Positions 35,234 to 44,751 of a DNA stretch of 64,000 bases are shown here, piece after piece (within the stretch, counting starts at the first letter, position 1; each line of letters begins with the position of its first letter). This DNA comes from Bacteroidales bacterium (lineage in GTDB: Bacteria; Bacteroidota; Bacteroidia; Bacteroidales; Marinilabiliaceae). Below the pieces are notes generated by a model, which saw only the letters and a list, made by a program, of their open reading frames with translations, was not told the DNA's origin and did not search any database. The stretch lies in contig JAFYCM010000010.1 in NCBI GenBank assembly GCA_017539645.1, positions 1-64,000 on the forward strand. The letters are read 5' to 3'. A program made the translations under genes and the position numbers.

Positions 35234-36439
35234 ATGGAACAGAAGAAGAAAGTTGTGGTAGCCTTCAGCGGTGGTCTCGATACATCGTACACCGTGATGT
35301 ATTTGGCCAAAGAGAAAGGCTATGAAGTTTATGCTGCATGCGCCAACACTGGCGGTTTCAGTGCCGAGCAACTCAAAACCAACGAGGAGAACGCCTATAA
35401 ACTTGGTGCTACCAAGTATGTTACTCTCGACGTGACACAAGAATACTACGCCAAGAGCCTCCGATATATGGTCTACGGCAACGTGCTTCGCAACAACTGC
35501 TACCCAATTTCTGTAAGTTCCGAACGAATTTTCCAAGCCATAGCTATCGCGCGCTATGCCAAGGAGATTGGCGCACAAGCTATAGCTCACGGTTCGACGG
35601 GTGCAGGCAACGACCAAATTCGCTTCGACATGACATTCCTCGTTATGGCGCCTGGCACTGAGATTATCACCCTCACCCGCGATGGCAACCTAAGCCGCCA
35701 AGAGGAGGTCGATTACCTAAATAAGAATGGCTACTTTGCCGACTTCACTAAGCTCAAATATTCATACAACGTAGGTATTTGGGGTACTTCGATTTGTGGC
35801 GGCGAGATTCTCGACTCGAAGCAAGGTCTACCTGAGTCGGCTTACCTCAAGCACCCAACCAAAGAGGGTCCAGAACTCCTCAAACTTGGTTTCGAGAAGG
35901 GTGAACTCTGCAGCGTCAATGGTACTAAGTACGACGACAAGATAAAAGCCATACAAGCCGTTGAAGAGATTGGTGCTGCATACGGCATTGGACGCGACTG
36001 TCATGTGGGCGACACCATCATTGGCATCAAAGGCCGTGTGGGATTCGAAGCTGCTGCACCTATGCTAATTATTGGTGCGCACAGATTCCTCGAAAAATTC
36101 ACACTCTCGAAGTGGCAACAATATTGGAAAGATCAAGTGTCGAATTGGTACGGCATGTTCCTCCACGAGAGCCAATATCTCGAGCCTGTTATGCCCGATA
36201 TTGAAGCAATGCTCGAGAGTAGCCAGCGCAACGTAACCGGCGAAGTGACGCTCGAACTCCGTCCACTCTGCTTCCAAACTGTAGGTGTAGACTCACCAAA
36301 CGATCTTGTGAAGAACAAACTCGGCGAATACGGCGAAACAGCCAAAGCATGGTCGAGCGACGATGCCAAAGGCTTCATCAAAGTGACATCTACAGCGCTG
36401 CGTGCATACTATCTTGCTCATCCTAATGAGCGTATGTAG
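35234..36439 (+). CDS. argG: Argininosuccinate synthase
   Basis: The enzyme joins citrulline and aspartate with ATP to give argininosuccinate, the penultimate step of arginine synthesis. The 401-residue protein has the PP-loop AFSGGLDTSYT (10-20), the GSTGAGNDQIRF signature and the C-terminal TSTALRAYYLAHP tail. It follows the GNAT gene by 86 bp containing a hairpin and heptads, so it may have its own transcript level. Confidence 0.96.
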   Translation: MEQKKKVVVAFSGGLDTSYTVMYLAKEKGYEVYAACANTGGFSAEQLKTNEENAYKLGATKYVTLDVTQEYYAKSLRYMVYGNVLRNNCYPISVSSERIFQAIAIARYAKEIGAQAIAHGSTGAGNDQIRFDMTFLVMAPGTEIITLTRDGNLSRQEEVDYLNKNGYFADFTKLKYSYNVGIWGTSICGGEILDSKQGLPESAYLKHPTKEGPELLKLGFEKGELCSVNGTKYDDKIKAIQAVEEIGAAYGIGRDCHVGDTIIGIKGRVGFEAAAPMLIIGAHRFLEKFTLSKWQQYWKDQVSNWYGMFLHESQYLEPVMPDIEAMLESSQRNVTGEVTLELRPLCFQTVGVDSPNDLVKNKLGEYGETAKAWSSDDAKGFIKVTSTALRAYYLAHPNERM

Positions 36440-36560
36440 TTACGAATTACAAATTACGAATTACGGTTTGCTACAATGGCTTCGTAATTCGTAATACTTG
36501 ATTCATAAATACTTTCACTTGTATCTCGGAATTTGGAACTCGGAATTCGGAATTATAAAA
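36438..36560. repeat. Heptad array between argG and argC
   Basis: Units such as TTACGAA, TTACAAA, TTCGTAA and TCGGAAT follow one another at 7-bp steps, with a less regular middle part at 36466-36479 and 36500-36525. It fills the whole argG-argC spacer. No hairpin terminator is visible, so transcription may read through. Confidence 0.78.
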
Positions 36561-36561
36561 A

Positions 36562-37527
36562 ATGATCAAAGTTGGAATTATTGGCGCTGCTGACTACACG
36601 GCTGGCGAGCTAATCAGAATACTTATAAATCACCCCTGCGCTAACATACTTTTTGCCCAAAGCAAGAGCCACGCAGGACAACCAGTTTGGATGGCTCATC
36701 ACGATTTGATTGGCGAAACTTCGCTGACCTTCTCTGCCGATGCGCCAGTGCAGACGGTTGACGTGATATTTCTATGTATGGGTCACGGCAAGTCGAGAGC
36801 CTTTGTGGAGTCGCTTCCGAGTGATTTCAATGGCAAGATTATCGACCTCAGCCAAGATTACCGTCTTGCCGATTCGGCAGGTGATTTTGTCTATGGCTTG
36901 CCGGAGGCTTTCCGCAGAGAGATAAAGGCTGCCGACCATATTGCCAATCCAGGATGCTTCGCTACTGCTATTCAGTTGGCACTTCTACCAATGGCAAAAG
37001 CCGATAAGCTTAGCGAAATTCACGTTACGGGCATCACAGGCTCGACAGGTGCAGGACAAAATCCTTCGGAGACAACGCATTTCAGCTGGCGCGAGGGCAA
37101 TCTCTCCACGTACAAAGCATTCTCGCACCAGCATCTGCTTGAGATAAACGAGACTCTTCACCGCCTTGCTCCAAGCTATAAGCAACCGCTCAACTTCGTG
37201 CCAGTTCGCGGCAATCACACGCGTGGTATAATGGCAAGTGTGTATTTCGATTGTGACCTCGACGAAGCTGATGCTGTAGATATTTATAAGCGTTATTACA
37301 AAGACGAACCATTTGTCAATGTTGTTGATTTCAATCCCGACTTGAAAATGGTCGTAAATACCAATAAAGCAGTACTTTACGTGAAGAAGTACGACAAGAA
37401 ATTGCACATAGTTTCTATGATAGACAATTTGGTGAAAGGCGCTTCGGGACAGGCAGTCGAAAATATGAACTTGATATTCGGATTACCCGAAAACACTGGC
37501 CTTAACCTCAAACCTTCAGCATTCTAA
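36562..37527 (+). CDS. argC: N-acyl-gamma-glutamyl-phosphate reductase
   Basis: This NADPH-dependent reductase makes the N-acylglutamate semialdehyde of arginine synthesis. The 321-residue protein starts KVGIIGAADYTAGEL (an NADP-binding Rossmann motif) and has the catalytic Cys in NPGCFATA, then GSTGAGQNPSE. It is shorter than the roughly 340-residue E. coli type and fits the Bacteroidota group. ArgD follows 12 bp downstream. Confidence 0.94.
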   Translation: MIKVGIIGAADYTAGELIRILINHPCANILFAQSKSHAGQPVWMAHHDLIGETSLTFSADAPVQTVDVIFLCMGHGKSRAFVESLPSDFNGKIIDLSQDYRLADSAGDFVYGLPEAFRREIKAADHIANPGCFATAIQLALLPMAKADKLSEIHVTGITGSTGAGQNPSETTHFSWREGNLSTYKAFSHQHLLEINETLHRLAPSYKQPLNFVPVRGNHTRGIMASVYFDCDLDEADAVDIYKRYYKDEPFVNVVDFNPDLKMVVNTNKAVLYVKKYDKKLHIVSMIDNLVKGASGQAVENMNLIFGLPENTGLNLKPSAF

Positions 37528-37539
37528 GTAAGTATAATT

Positions 37540-38664
37540 ATGGAACTTTTCGATGTCTATTCGCTTTTTGAAGTGACGCCCGTCTGTGGCAAAGGCTGCC
37601 GCGTGTGGGACGAAAACGATACTGAATATCTCGATTTGTACGGCGGTCATGCTGTGATTTCCGTCGGACATTCGCACCCTAAATACATAAAATCGATAAC
37701 CGACCAACTCAACAAGATTGGCTTCTATTCCAACTCGGTTATCAACCCATTGCAGACTACGCTCGCGCATAAAATAGGCAAACTCAGCGGCTACGACGAT
37801 TATTCGCTCTTCCTAATAAATTCGGGCGCTGAGGCTAACGAGAATGCGCTCAAACTTGCCTCGTTCCACACCGGGCGCGACAAAGTGGTAGCATTCAAAC
37901 GCAGTTTCCACGGTCGTACGTCGGGCGCTGTGGCTGTTACGGATAATCCTAAAATTGTTTCGCCATTCAACGCCGTACATAAGGTGGAATTTGCCGAGTT
38001 GAACAACATCGAATCGGTAGAGAAATTACTGAAGAACAACGATGTATCGGCTGTAATTATTGAAGGCATACAAGGTTGCGGCGGCATACATATACCTACG
38101 CCACAATTCATGCAGGATTTGCGTGCAGTATGCGATAAATATGGCACTGTACTTATTCTCGATGAGATTCAGTCGGGTTATGGACGTAGTGGAAAATTCT
38201 TCGCACATCAATATTCAGGAATAAAGCCAGACATCATTACGATGGCTAAGGGCATAGCCAACGGATTTCCTGTCGGTGGCATACTCATAGCCCCAAAATT
38301 TGAGGCCGTTAAGGGCATGCTCGGCACTACGTTTGGCGGCAATTATCTTGGCATGGCGGCTGCTATTGCCGTGGCCGACATCTTCGAGGAGGAGCATTTG
38401 GTCGAGAATGCTGCCAAAGTCGGTAAATATTTATTGGAGAACATACCTACGTCGCCCAGAATAAAAGAGGTTAGAGGTCAGGGACTTATGATTGGCATCG
38501 AGTTCAACGAGCCAATGACCGAAATACGCAAGAAATTGCTCTACGAAAAGCACATATTTACAGGCGTAGCGGGTCAAAATATGATTCGTTTGTTGCCACC
38601 ATTGTGCTTGACAATTGAAGAGTGCGACGAATTTATAGCTGCATTCAAAGAGGTGTTGAAATAA
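37540..38664 (+). CDS. argD: N-acylornithine aminotransferase
   Basis: This PLP-dependent class III aminotransferase converts N-acylglutamate semialdehyde to N-acylornithine. In the 374-residue protein, VFINSGAEAN-like LLINSGAEANENALK binds the cofactor phosphate, FHGRTSG and LDEIQSGYGRSGKF follow, and the PLP Lys is in MAKGIANGFPVGG. Whether the acyl group is acetyl or succinyl cannot be told from sequence alone. The proC start lies within a few bases of its stop codon. Confidence 0.94.
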   Translation: MELFDVYSLFEVTPVCGKGCRVWDENDTEYLDLYGGHAVISVGHSHPKYIKSITDQLNKIGFYSNSVINPLQTTLAHKIGKLSGYDDYSLFLINSGAEANENALKLASFHTGRDKVVAFKRSFHGRTSGAVAVTDNPKIVSPFNAVHKVEFAELNNIESVEKLLKNNDVSAVIIEGIQGCGGIHIPTPQFMQDLRAVCDKYGTVLILDEIQSGYGRSGKFFAHQYSGIKPDIITMAKGIANGFPVGGILIAPKFEAVKGMLGTTFGGNYLGMAAAIAVADIFEEEHLVENAAKVGKYLLENIPTSPRIKEVRGQGLMIGIEFNEPMTEIRKKLLYEKHIFTGVAGQNMIRLLPPLCLTIEECDEFIAAFKEVLK

Positions 38665-38670
38665 TTGGTA

Positions 38671-39477
38671 ATGATGATGTTATCGCAAAAGAAAATAGCC
38701 ATCATCGGTGGTGGCAATATGGGCGGCGCAATTGCCAAAGGGTTGATAGCTTCGGGCAATATAGCGGCAAGCAACATAACAGTAACGCGCCATAAAGTTG
38801 AACTTTTGTCGGCTTTTGCAGACAAAGGTGTCAACGTGACGAGCGACAACAATGCTGCGGTGGCCAATGCCGACATTGTGATTTTTGCAGTAAAACCTTG
38901 GCTCATAGCCGATGTTATTGCTGACGTAAAATCCAATATTAAGACGCAAACGCTTGTAGTTTCGGTGGCTTCGGGTGTCTCTTTGGCGCAGCTTTCCGAT
39001 ATGGTAGGTAGAACTAAGAGTATTGTTCGTGTAATGCCAAACACAGCTGCGGAAGTTGGCGAATCGGTAACTGCTGTTTGTCTACAAAACACAACGCCCG
39101 ACGAGCAGCAACTTGTTGAAGATATTTTTCGTCCGATGGGTCTTACTATTGTCACCGATGAGGCTCACATGGCTGCTATTACGGCGCTTGCATCATGCGG
39201 CATAGCACATGCATTGCGATTCATCAGAGCCATGATGGAGTCGGGCATCGAGATGGGGTTGACCTCGCGCCAATCTGCCGATATTGCTGCTCAAACAGCT
39301 AAAGGTGCAGCTGAACTTATCTTGAAAAACCAAAGTCACCCTGAAGTTGAGGTCGATAAAGTATGTACGCCTGGTGGTGTTACCATTACGGGTATCAATG
39401 CGCTTGAGCATGCAGGCTTCTCCTCGGCTGTGATAAAAGGCATTTTGGCTTCGTATAATAAAATCATAGGTAAGTAA
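38671..39477 (+). CDS. proC: Pyrroline-5-carboxylate reductase
   Basis: This is the last step of proline synthesis: reduction of pyrroline 5-carboxylate by NAD(P)H. The first of three adjacent ATG codons (38671) is chosen; a TTG two codons earlier is less likely. The 268-residue protein opens KKIAIIGGGNMGGAIAKG (dinucleotide fold) and has the C-terminal signature VCTPGGVTITGINALE. It ties proline synthesis to the arg operon. Confidence 0.94.
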   Translation: MMMLSQKKIAIIGGGNMGGAIAKGLIASGNIAASNITVTRHKVELLSAFADKGVNVTSDNNAAVANADIVIFAVKPWLIADVIADVKSNIKTQTLVVSVASGVSLAQLSDMVGRTKSIVRVMPNTAAEVGESVTAVCLQNTTPDEQQLVEDIFRPMGLTIVTDEAHMAAITALASCGIAHALRFIRAMMESGIEMGLTSRQSADIAAQTAKGAAELILKNQSHPEVEVDKVCTPGGVTITGINALEHAGFSSAVIKGILASYNKIIGK

Positions 39478-39498
39478 TTGTAAAAAACTATACATAAC

Positions 39499-40578
39499 GT
39501 GCGCATAACAATAAAAGTAGGTTCGAATGTATTGACGAGGCCTGACGGTACGCTCAATGTGGAGCGAATGGAGCATTTAGTGGCCGAAATAGCCGAACTT
39601 CACAAGGCTGGTCACAAGGTGATTTTTGTTTCGTCGGGAGCTATGGCGGCTGGTCGCACGTTGGTGAAAAACTATAGTCACCTTGAGCCTGTGGCTCAAC
39701 GACAATTGCTTTCGAGCATCGGCCAGGTGAAACTTATCGACCAATACAAACGCATTTTCGATTGTCATAACATTTTCATCGGTCAGATTCTCGTCACGAA
39801 GCAAGATTTCCGCACGCGTGAGCACTATCTGAATATGAAGAGTTGCATACATACGTTGTGGGAAAATGGTGTTATTCCTGTGGTGAACGAGAACGATGCA
39901 ATTTCTGTCACGGGCTTGATGTTCACCGACAACGACGAACTCTCAGGCCTCATGGCTTCGATGATGGATTGCGATAAACTATTCATACTTAGTAATGTAG
40001 ATGGCATTTTCGATGGTAACCCAGCCGACGAAGGCACGAAAGTGATTCGCGAAATTGGTTGTCGTCAGAATGTAAGTAAGTATATGCAAGTGTCGAAGTC
40101 GAGCTTCGGACGCGGCGGAATGCAAACAAAATGTCATTCTGCTCAAAAAACTGCGGCTTCGGGCATCGATGTATATATTGCGAATGGCACGCGCGAGGGC
40201 GTAATTACAAGTCTCGCCAATAGCGACGACTCATTTGTATGTACGCACTTCATTGCGGGAGAGCGCATTCCAGCCGTAAAGAAATGGATTGCATATAGCG
40301 AAGGCTTCACGAAGGCCGAAGTGGTTGTAAATGAAGGCGCTAAGAATGCGTTGCTCTCACACAAGAAGGCTGCAAGTTTGCTCTTTTCGGGCATAGTTAC
40401 GATTCTCGGCGAATTCAAAGCTAAAGATTTGCTCACCATTCGCGACGAAGCCGGCACATATCTCGGCGTGGGTTGCAGCACTATGGATTCCGACAAAGCC
40501 CGTGCGCATGTCGGAGCACACAATCTTAAACCTCTTATCCATTACGATTATCTTTATATAGATAACGACTTGATATAG
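39499..40578 (+). CDS. proB: Glutamate 5-kinase with PUA domain
   Basis: The enzyme phosphorylates glutamate, the first and feedback-controlled step of proline synthesis. The 359-residue protein starts at GTG. The amino-acid kinase domain (about 1-250) has IKVGSNVL, VSSGAMAAG, VNENDAI and the GRGGMQTK loop. A PUA domain follows (about 270-359). Its partner proA is not next: a convergent lipoprotein gene and an Rpn-type gene separate them by about 2 kb. A bidirectional terminator follows proB. Confidence 0.94.
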   Translation: MRITIKVGSNVLTRPDGTLNVERMEHLVAEIAELHKAGHKVIFVSSGAMAAGRTLVKNYSHLEPVAQRQLLSSIGQVKLIDQYKRIFDCHNIFIGQILVTKQDFRTREHYLNMKSCIHTLWENGVIPVVNENDAISVTGLMFTDNDELSGLMASMMDCDKLFILSNVDGIFDGNPADEGTKVIREIGCRQNVSKYMQVSKSSFGRGGMQTKCHSAQKTAASGIDVYIANGTREGVITSLANSDDSFVCTHFIAGERIPAVKKWIAYSEGFTKAEVVVNEGAKNALLSHKKAASLLFSGIVTILGEFKAKDLLTIRDEAGTYLGVGCSTMDSDKARAHVGAHNLKPLIHYDYLYIDNDLI

Positions 40579-40653
40579 AGTTTCTCGCACAGACAGCACG
40601 AGATACAGATTTTACGAGCGTTGTAATATGTAGGGAGGAGCCGTGCTACTACC

Positions 40654-40690
40654 GTAAAAAAGTCGCCCCGAAGGACAACTCTTTTACTTT
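40654..40690 (-). terminator. Bidirectional terminator with UUCG tetraloop
   Basis: On the minus strand AAGAGTTGTCC, loop TTCG, then GGGCGACTTTTTT makes an 11-bp stem including G-U pairs and ends in a T-run. On the plus strand the stem is followed by TTTTACTTTTTC. It lies between convergent proB and the lipoprotein gene and serves both. Confidence 0.8.
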
Positions 40691-40721
40691 TTCATTTCTT
40701 CTATTTGTACGAGCGAGAGTA

Positions 40722-41300
40722 TCAATGGTATTTTTGATATATTTCTAAATAACCAGGAATATCATCACCTGGATTTAGTAATACTTTATTTACATCTTTA
40801 GTAATATTCTGTAAGTTCCCTTCTTTATCCAACTGTACCCATATATAATTCGAAGAACCGTTGTATGCAATTATACAATTGAAAGCTGTAGGTTCTAAAA
40901 GAATAGCTGAAGATGATATTCTCAACGAATCCAGAGCATTTCTCCATGCAATTTCACTTACCAATTTTTGATTATACTTATGTAAGTCTGAAGTGTCATG
41001 AGTTGCACCATATCTTTGGATTTCTTCTATATAAGATTTCTCTTGTTTTATGAGTCCTTTACAAAATTCAATATCATGATTTGCTTGCGATATTCTATAA
41101 TTTAAGTTGTCACCATATGTAACCGTATCTACATTTACCACGATAATACGATCAACATCACTATAAGTTTTTCGAGCATAATATTCCGCTTTTGAATCAA
41201 TCGTATCGTTGCAAGCAGACATTAAACTAAGAAGCATTATTGATGATAGGCAATTTTTATTCATCAATTTTTTAGCTGTTTTTAGTACTAACTTTTTCAT
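40722..41300 (-). CDS. Hypothetical lipoprotein
   Basis: The 192-residue product has a lipobox (LMSAC) at residues 26-30; starting at the internal Met13 would give a more ordinary lipoprotein signal, and both starts are possible. The rest is soluble, with helical charged stretches (AEYYARKTYSDVDRIIVVNVD, EFCKGLIKQEKSY) and no family that I recognise. It lies convergent to proB and downstream of the Rpn-type gene. Its AT content is higher than that of the arg/pro genes, which fits later arrival. Confidence 0.65.
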   Translation of the reverse strand: MKKLVLKTAKKLMNKNCLSSIMLLSLMSACNDTIDSKAEYYARKTYSDVDRIIVVNVDTVTYGDNLNYRISQANHDIEFCKGLIKQEKSYIEEIQRYGATHDTSDLHKYNQKLVSEIAWRNALDSLRISSSAILLEPTAFNCIIAYNGSSNYIWVQLDKEGNLQNITKDVNKVLLNPGDDIPGYLEIYQKYH

Positions 41301-41370
41301 ATTTATTCTGTATGTAAGTTGAAATTTGTTGCTATTTATTCATAATGGGCGCTATACAACTCGTAGTAAG

Positions 41371-42237
41371 CTAAAGCTTCTCCACTTCAGCAGTCGACAG
41401 CCCCGTAACTTCCGCAATAAAATCGTTTGATAGACCTTTGGCTTTCATGTTACGCGCCGTAGCAAGAATTCCTTCGGCCCGACCAATAGATACGCCTTCG
41501 GCGTGGCCTTCCTCCCAGCCTTCTTCACGAGCACGTCTGCGGGCGTTGCGGTTAGTCTCTCGGTCCATAAGCATATCGCGATAGTTTTTGAGACTCTCTT
41601 CATATTGCATACGTTTCTTCTTGGGCATTGCTGCAACTTCTGCCCATGAATAGAATTTGTCAAATCCTTGTATTGCTGCTCGTGTCATTGTCTCTAAGTT
41701 TTTTATGTTGTATATCCAACAATCTAAATTATTCTCACACTCATCTGCCGTCTTGTTGAATGCTGGGAGGTCGATAAATATCATTCTGAGTTTATCACAA
41801 AACAGATGTTGTCGTTCAGCATCTATCAGTTGCACGTCAGTAATGACATTATCCGTAACATCTTTATTCAAATGGAAGTTCATGAAATAGATGCCATAAA
41901 CCGGCAGCAATTTATACCTCCAATCTTTGCCTTTTATGCCTTGCTCAACAATACTTCTCGACGCATAATATAGCGCTCTATCCTTGAACGTATCTTGATA
42001 TTTATTCTGCATCTCAAGAATGAAGTTGTCGCCCTTATCTACCTTGCAAAACACATCGTAAATAATCGTGCGGTCGGTAGGTTCTGTTGGCGTTTGCTCT
42101 TTGCTGAGGTAACGCACTTTGGTGATAACCTTTCCCTCTTTCTCGAAGAGCGCATTCAAAAACATTTTGAGCAACTCGGCATTACCAAAGATATATTTGA
42201 ACCCAAAATCAGTAAACGGATTGATGTACTTCGACAT
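41371..42237 (-). CDS. Rpn family nuclease / PD-(D/E)XK transposase-like protein
   Basis: This is a 288-residue member of the Rpn/PF12784 group, nucleases that promote recombination and are widespread and variable in Bacteroidota. MSKYINPFTDFGFKYIFG is the standard opening. The PD-(D/E)XK site is visible as IIYDVF (Asp61) with ILEMQNK (Glu75, Gln77). The C-terminal part is helical, with a degenerate repeated motif EEGWEEGHAEG and RAEG and a final helix LSNDFIAEVTGLS. It is transcribed against the pro genes and separates proB from proA. Confidence 0.9.
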   Translation of the reverse strand: MSKYINPFTDFGFKYIFGNAELLKMFLNALFEKEGKVITKVRYLSKEQTPTEPTDRTIIYDVFCKVDKGDNFILEMQNKYQDTFKDRALYYASRSIVEQGIKGKDWRYKLLPVYGIYFMNFHLNKDVTDNVITDVQLIDAERQHLFCDKLRMIFIDLPAFNKTADECENNLDCWIYNIKNLETMTRAAIQGFDKFYSWAEVAAMPKKKRMQYEESLKNYRDMLMDRETNRNARRRAREEGWEEGHAEGVSIGRAEGILATARNMKAKGLSNDFIAEVTGLSTAEVEKL

Positions 42238-42258
42238 AGATGGCGCGTTTTATTCCTA

Positions 42259-42266
42259 CAAAAATA
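42259..42266 (-). promoter_or_regulatory. Predicted -7 element for the Rpn gene
   Basis: TATTTTTG on the minus strand matches TAnnTTTG, 22 bp before the Rpn start codon. No -33 element is evident. Confidence 0.45.
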
Positions 42267-42555
42267 GAAATTTCTATTCACTAAGTTTATTCACTTCCAG
42301 CGTATTTATAATATAGGATTAACGGACGCTATCACCAATCACCACAAATGAACCCACTAATTGTGATAAATATTCCATGATTTTATTTGTGGAGTGATTA
42401 GTCGCGATTTGTGAATCGATTCCAATCGGTGCCAATCCGTGTTATCTGCGAAATATGTGTTCTTATCTGTACGAGTCTATATGAATTGCTTCTGTTCAAT
42501 TTGTGTATAATTTGTGAAAAATAGAGATATTTGCAGGCGTAAAAAACATATCTAT
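42267..42555. other. Rpn-proA divergent spacer with inverted repeat
   Basis: At 42341-42393 ACCACAAAT pairs with ATTTGTGG around CCACTAATTGTGATAAATAT, a relative of 19105-19173. At 42430-42470 the phrase TTATCTGCGAAATATGTGTT recalls 5216-5236. The proA promoter should lie near 42500-42540, where ATAATTTG is one base off the -7 consensus. I see no gene here. Confidence 0.6.
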
Positions 42556-43800
42556 ATGGAAGAGACGAAGCAGCAATTTGAGGCCGTAAAAGAAGCGGCA
42601 CGTCAAATGACGGTAGTCACCGAGAAGAGTGCCAAGATTCTTGGCGACATTGCTGACGCATTGGTTAGCAATACGAAGCGAATTGTAGAAGCTAATGCGC
42701 TCGACCTCAGCCGAATGGATAAGGAGAACCCAAACTACGATCGCCTTATGCTAACTGCAGAACGAATCGAAGGAATTGCTGCTGACACTCGCAAAGTGGC
42801 TTCACTGCCAACACCAATTGGCGAACTGATGGAAAGCCGCAAACTGCCCAATGGGCTGAAACTTAGTAAGGTGCGCGTTCCGCTTGGCGTCGTTGGAGTT
42901 ATCTACGAGGCTCGCCCAAATGTCACCGTTGATGTGGTTGCACTCTGCCTTCGCTCGGGCAACGCCGTTGTGCTCAAAGGCGGTTCGGATGCACGCGAGA
43001 GCAATACGGTGCTTGTAGATATTATGAAAGAAGTTCTTCGCGCCAACGATGTCAATCCCGATCTGATTCAGCTATTGCCTCATAATCACGAAGCTGCAGC
43101 CGATTTGATGTCTGCTGTGGGGTATATCGATGTGCTTATTCCGCGTGGCTCGCAGAAACTTATTCGCAGCGTGCGCGAACAGGCCAAAGTGCCCACTATA
43201 GAGACGGGCGCTGGTGTCGTGCATACTTATTTCGATGCCTCGGGCACACTGAAGATTGGTCGCGACGTAATTACCAATGCCAAAACGCGCCGCGTGAGCG
43301 TTTGCAATGCTCTCGATTGTGCTATCATCCACTCATCGCGTTTGAGCGACTTGCCAGAACTGCTTAGCATCTGTGGCGAAAAGGGAGTTGAAGTGTTTGC
43401 CGACGAACGAGCATACGCAGTCCTCGATGGTAAATATGCAGCGCCTCTGCATCATGCTCAGCCAGAGGATTTTGGTCGCGAATTTCTATCTATGAAGATG
43501 GCGGTGAAAACTGTCGATTCGCTCGATGAGGCGCTCGACCATATATATACATACGGACTTAAGCACTCCGAAGCCATAATTACCGAAGACGCCAATGCTG
43601 CTGCGCGTTTCCTCAACGAAGTTGATGCTGCTTGTGTATATGTCAACACCAGTACAGCTTTCACCGATGGAGCTCAGTTTGGCCTTGGTGCCGAGATAGG
43701 CATATCCACACAAAAACTTCATGCGCGTGGGCCAATGGCGTTGCGCGAACTTACCAGCTACAAGTGGCAAGTTGTTGGTAGCGGACAGACAAGATCTTGA
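42556..43800 (+). CDS. proA: Glutamate-5-semialdehyde dehydrogenase (gamma-glutamyl phosphate reductase)
   Basis: The enzyme reduces gamma-glutamyl phosphate made by ProB. I start at MEETKQQFEAVKEAARQM; the in-frame Met 14 codons earlier lies in the expected leader. The 414-residue protein has GVVGVIYEARPNVT, the GSDARESN loop, the catalytic Cys in SVCNALDCAI, and FGLGAEIGISTQKLHARGPM near the end. The length is normal. It is cut off from proB by two leftward genes and a terminator, so it must have its own promoter. Confidence 0.95.
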   Translation: MEETKQQFEAVKEAARQMTVVTEKSAKILGDIADALVSNTKRIVEANALDLSRMDKENPNYDRLMLTAERIEGIAADTRKVASLPTPIGELMESRKLPNGLKLSKVRVPLGVVGVIYEARPNVTVDVVALCLRSGNAVVLKGGSDARESNTVLVDIMKEVLRANDVNPDLIQLLPHNHEAAADLMSAVGYIDVLIPRGSQKLIRSVREQAKVPTIETGAGVVHTYFDASGTLKIGRDVITNAKTRRVSVCNALDCAIIHSSRLSDLPELLSICGEKGVEVFADERAYAVLDGKYAAPLHHAQPEDFGREFLSMKMAVKTVDSLDEALDHIYTYGLKHSEAIITEDANAAARFLNEVDAACVYVNTSTAFTDGAQFGLGAEIGISTQKLHARGPMALRELTSYKWQVVGSGQTRS

Positions 43801-43829
43801 TTTGTAAATAGTTATATAATACATATATA

Positions 43830-44699
43830 GTGAATACCGATAAACCCATTACTGCAATTCTTCGCATTCAAGCCTCCGATCAAAAGGGTTTGATTGCACG
43901 AGTGACAGATTTCATTCAGCGTAACAATGGCAACATCGTTGCGCTCGATCAATATACCGATACTTTCGAAAAGCAATTCTTCATGCGTGTGGAGTGGGAA
44001 GTGGAAGGCTTTGCCATTGAGCGCGACCAAATAGGTGCTGCGTTTCAATATGCAATAGCTACACCTTGCCACATGGAGTGGGAACTCGACTTCAGCGATC
44101 AACGCTTGCGCATGTGCATCATGGTGAGCAAGATGTCGCATTGTCTCTACGATCTTTTGGCTCGCTATCATGGTGGTGAACTCGATGTGGATATTCCGAT
44201 AATCATTGGTAATCATGAAGAGATGGCTGCGGTGGCTGCTCAATTTGGCATTCCTTTCGAACTGATAAAAATCACCAAAGAGAATAAAGCCGAGATGGAA
44301 GCGCGCCAGATGCAGTTGATGGCTGATAACAAAATCGACTTCATTGTGCTCGCTCGATATATGCAGATTCTTTCCAACGATTTCATTCGTGCATATCCAA
44401 ATAGAATCATCAATATTCATCACTCCACGTTGCCAGCTTTTGTTGGCGCAAAACCCTATCATCAAGCCTATGCGCGTGGCGTGAAACTCATTGGCGCAAC
44501 AAGTCACTACGTAACAGAAGAACTTGATGCAGGACCAATTATCGACCAGGATATTATTCGTGTGACACATCACGATACGCCTTTTACGATGATTCAGAAA
44601 GGAAAAGATGTGGAGAAGATTGTACTTTCGCGTGCTGTAGAGGCTCATATTGCACGAAAAACTCTTGTGTATAAAAATAAAACAGTGATATTCAACTGA
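43830..44699 (+). CDS. purU: Formyltetrahydrofolate deformylase
   Basis: The enzyme hydrolyses 10-formyltetrahydrofolate to formate and tetrahydrofolate, balancing one-carbon units for purine and glycine metabolism. It starts at GTG. The N-terminal ACT-like domain (about 7-85, AILRIQASDQKGLIARVTDF) is followed by a formyltransferase domain with INIHHSTLPAF, GAKPYHQAY, GVKLIGATSHYVTEELDAGP. Its 289 residues are typical. It precedes the his genes by 52 bp; purine and histidine synthesis share AICAR, a loose metabolic link. Confidence 0.94.
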   Translation: MNTDKPITAILRIQASDQKGLIARVTDFIQRNNGNIVALDQYTDTFEKQFFMRVEWEVEGFAIERDQIGAAFQYAIATPCHMEWELDFSDQRLRMCIMVSKMSHCLYDLLARYHGGELDVDIPIIIGNHEEMAAVAAQFGIPFELIKITKENKAEMEARQMQLMADNKIDFIVLARYMQILSNDFIRAYPNRIINIHHSTLPAFVGAKPYHQAYARGVKLIGATSHYVTEELDAGPIIDQDIIRVTHHDTPFTMIQKGKDVEKIVLSRAVEAHIARKTLVYKNKTVIFN

Positions 44700-44751
44700 T
44701 TAGTGCGAGGTCTTGGTGTAGTATGCAGTTTGTTTAGTTGTCATTAGGTTG

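Noticed and set aside
43812..44648. 278-codon frame opposite purU
   Set aside because: It is antisense to a complete formyltransferase gene, with shadow-like composition.
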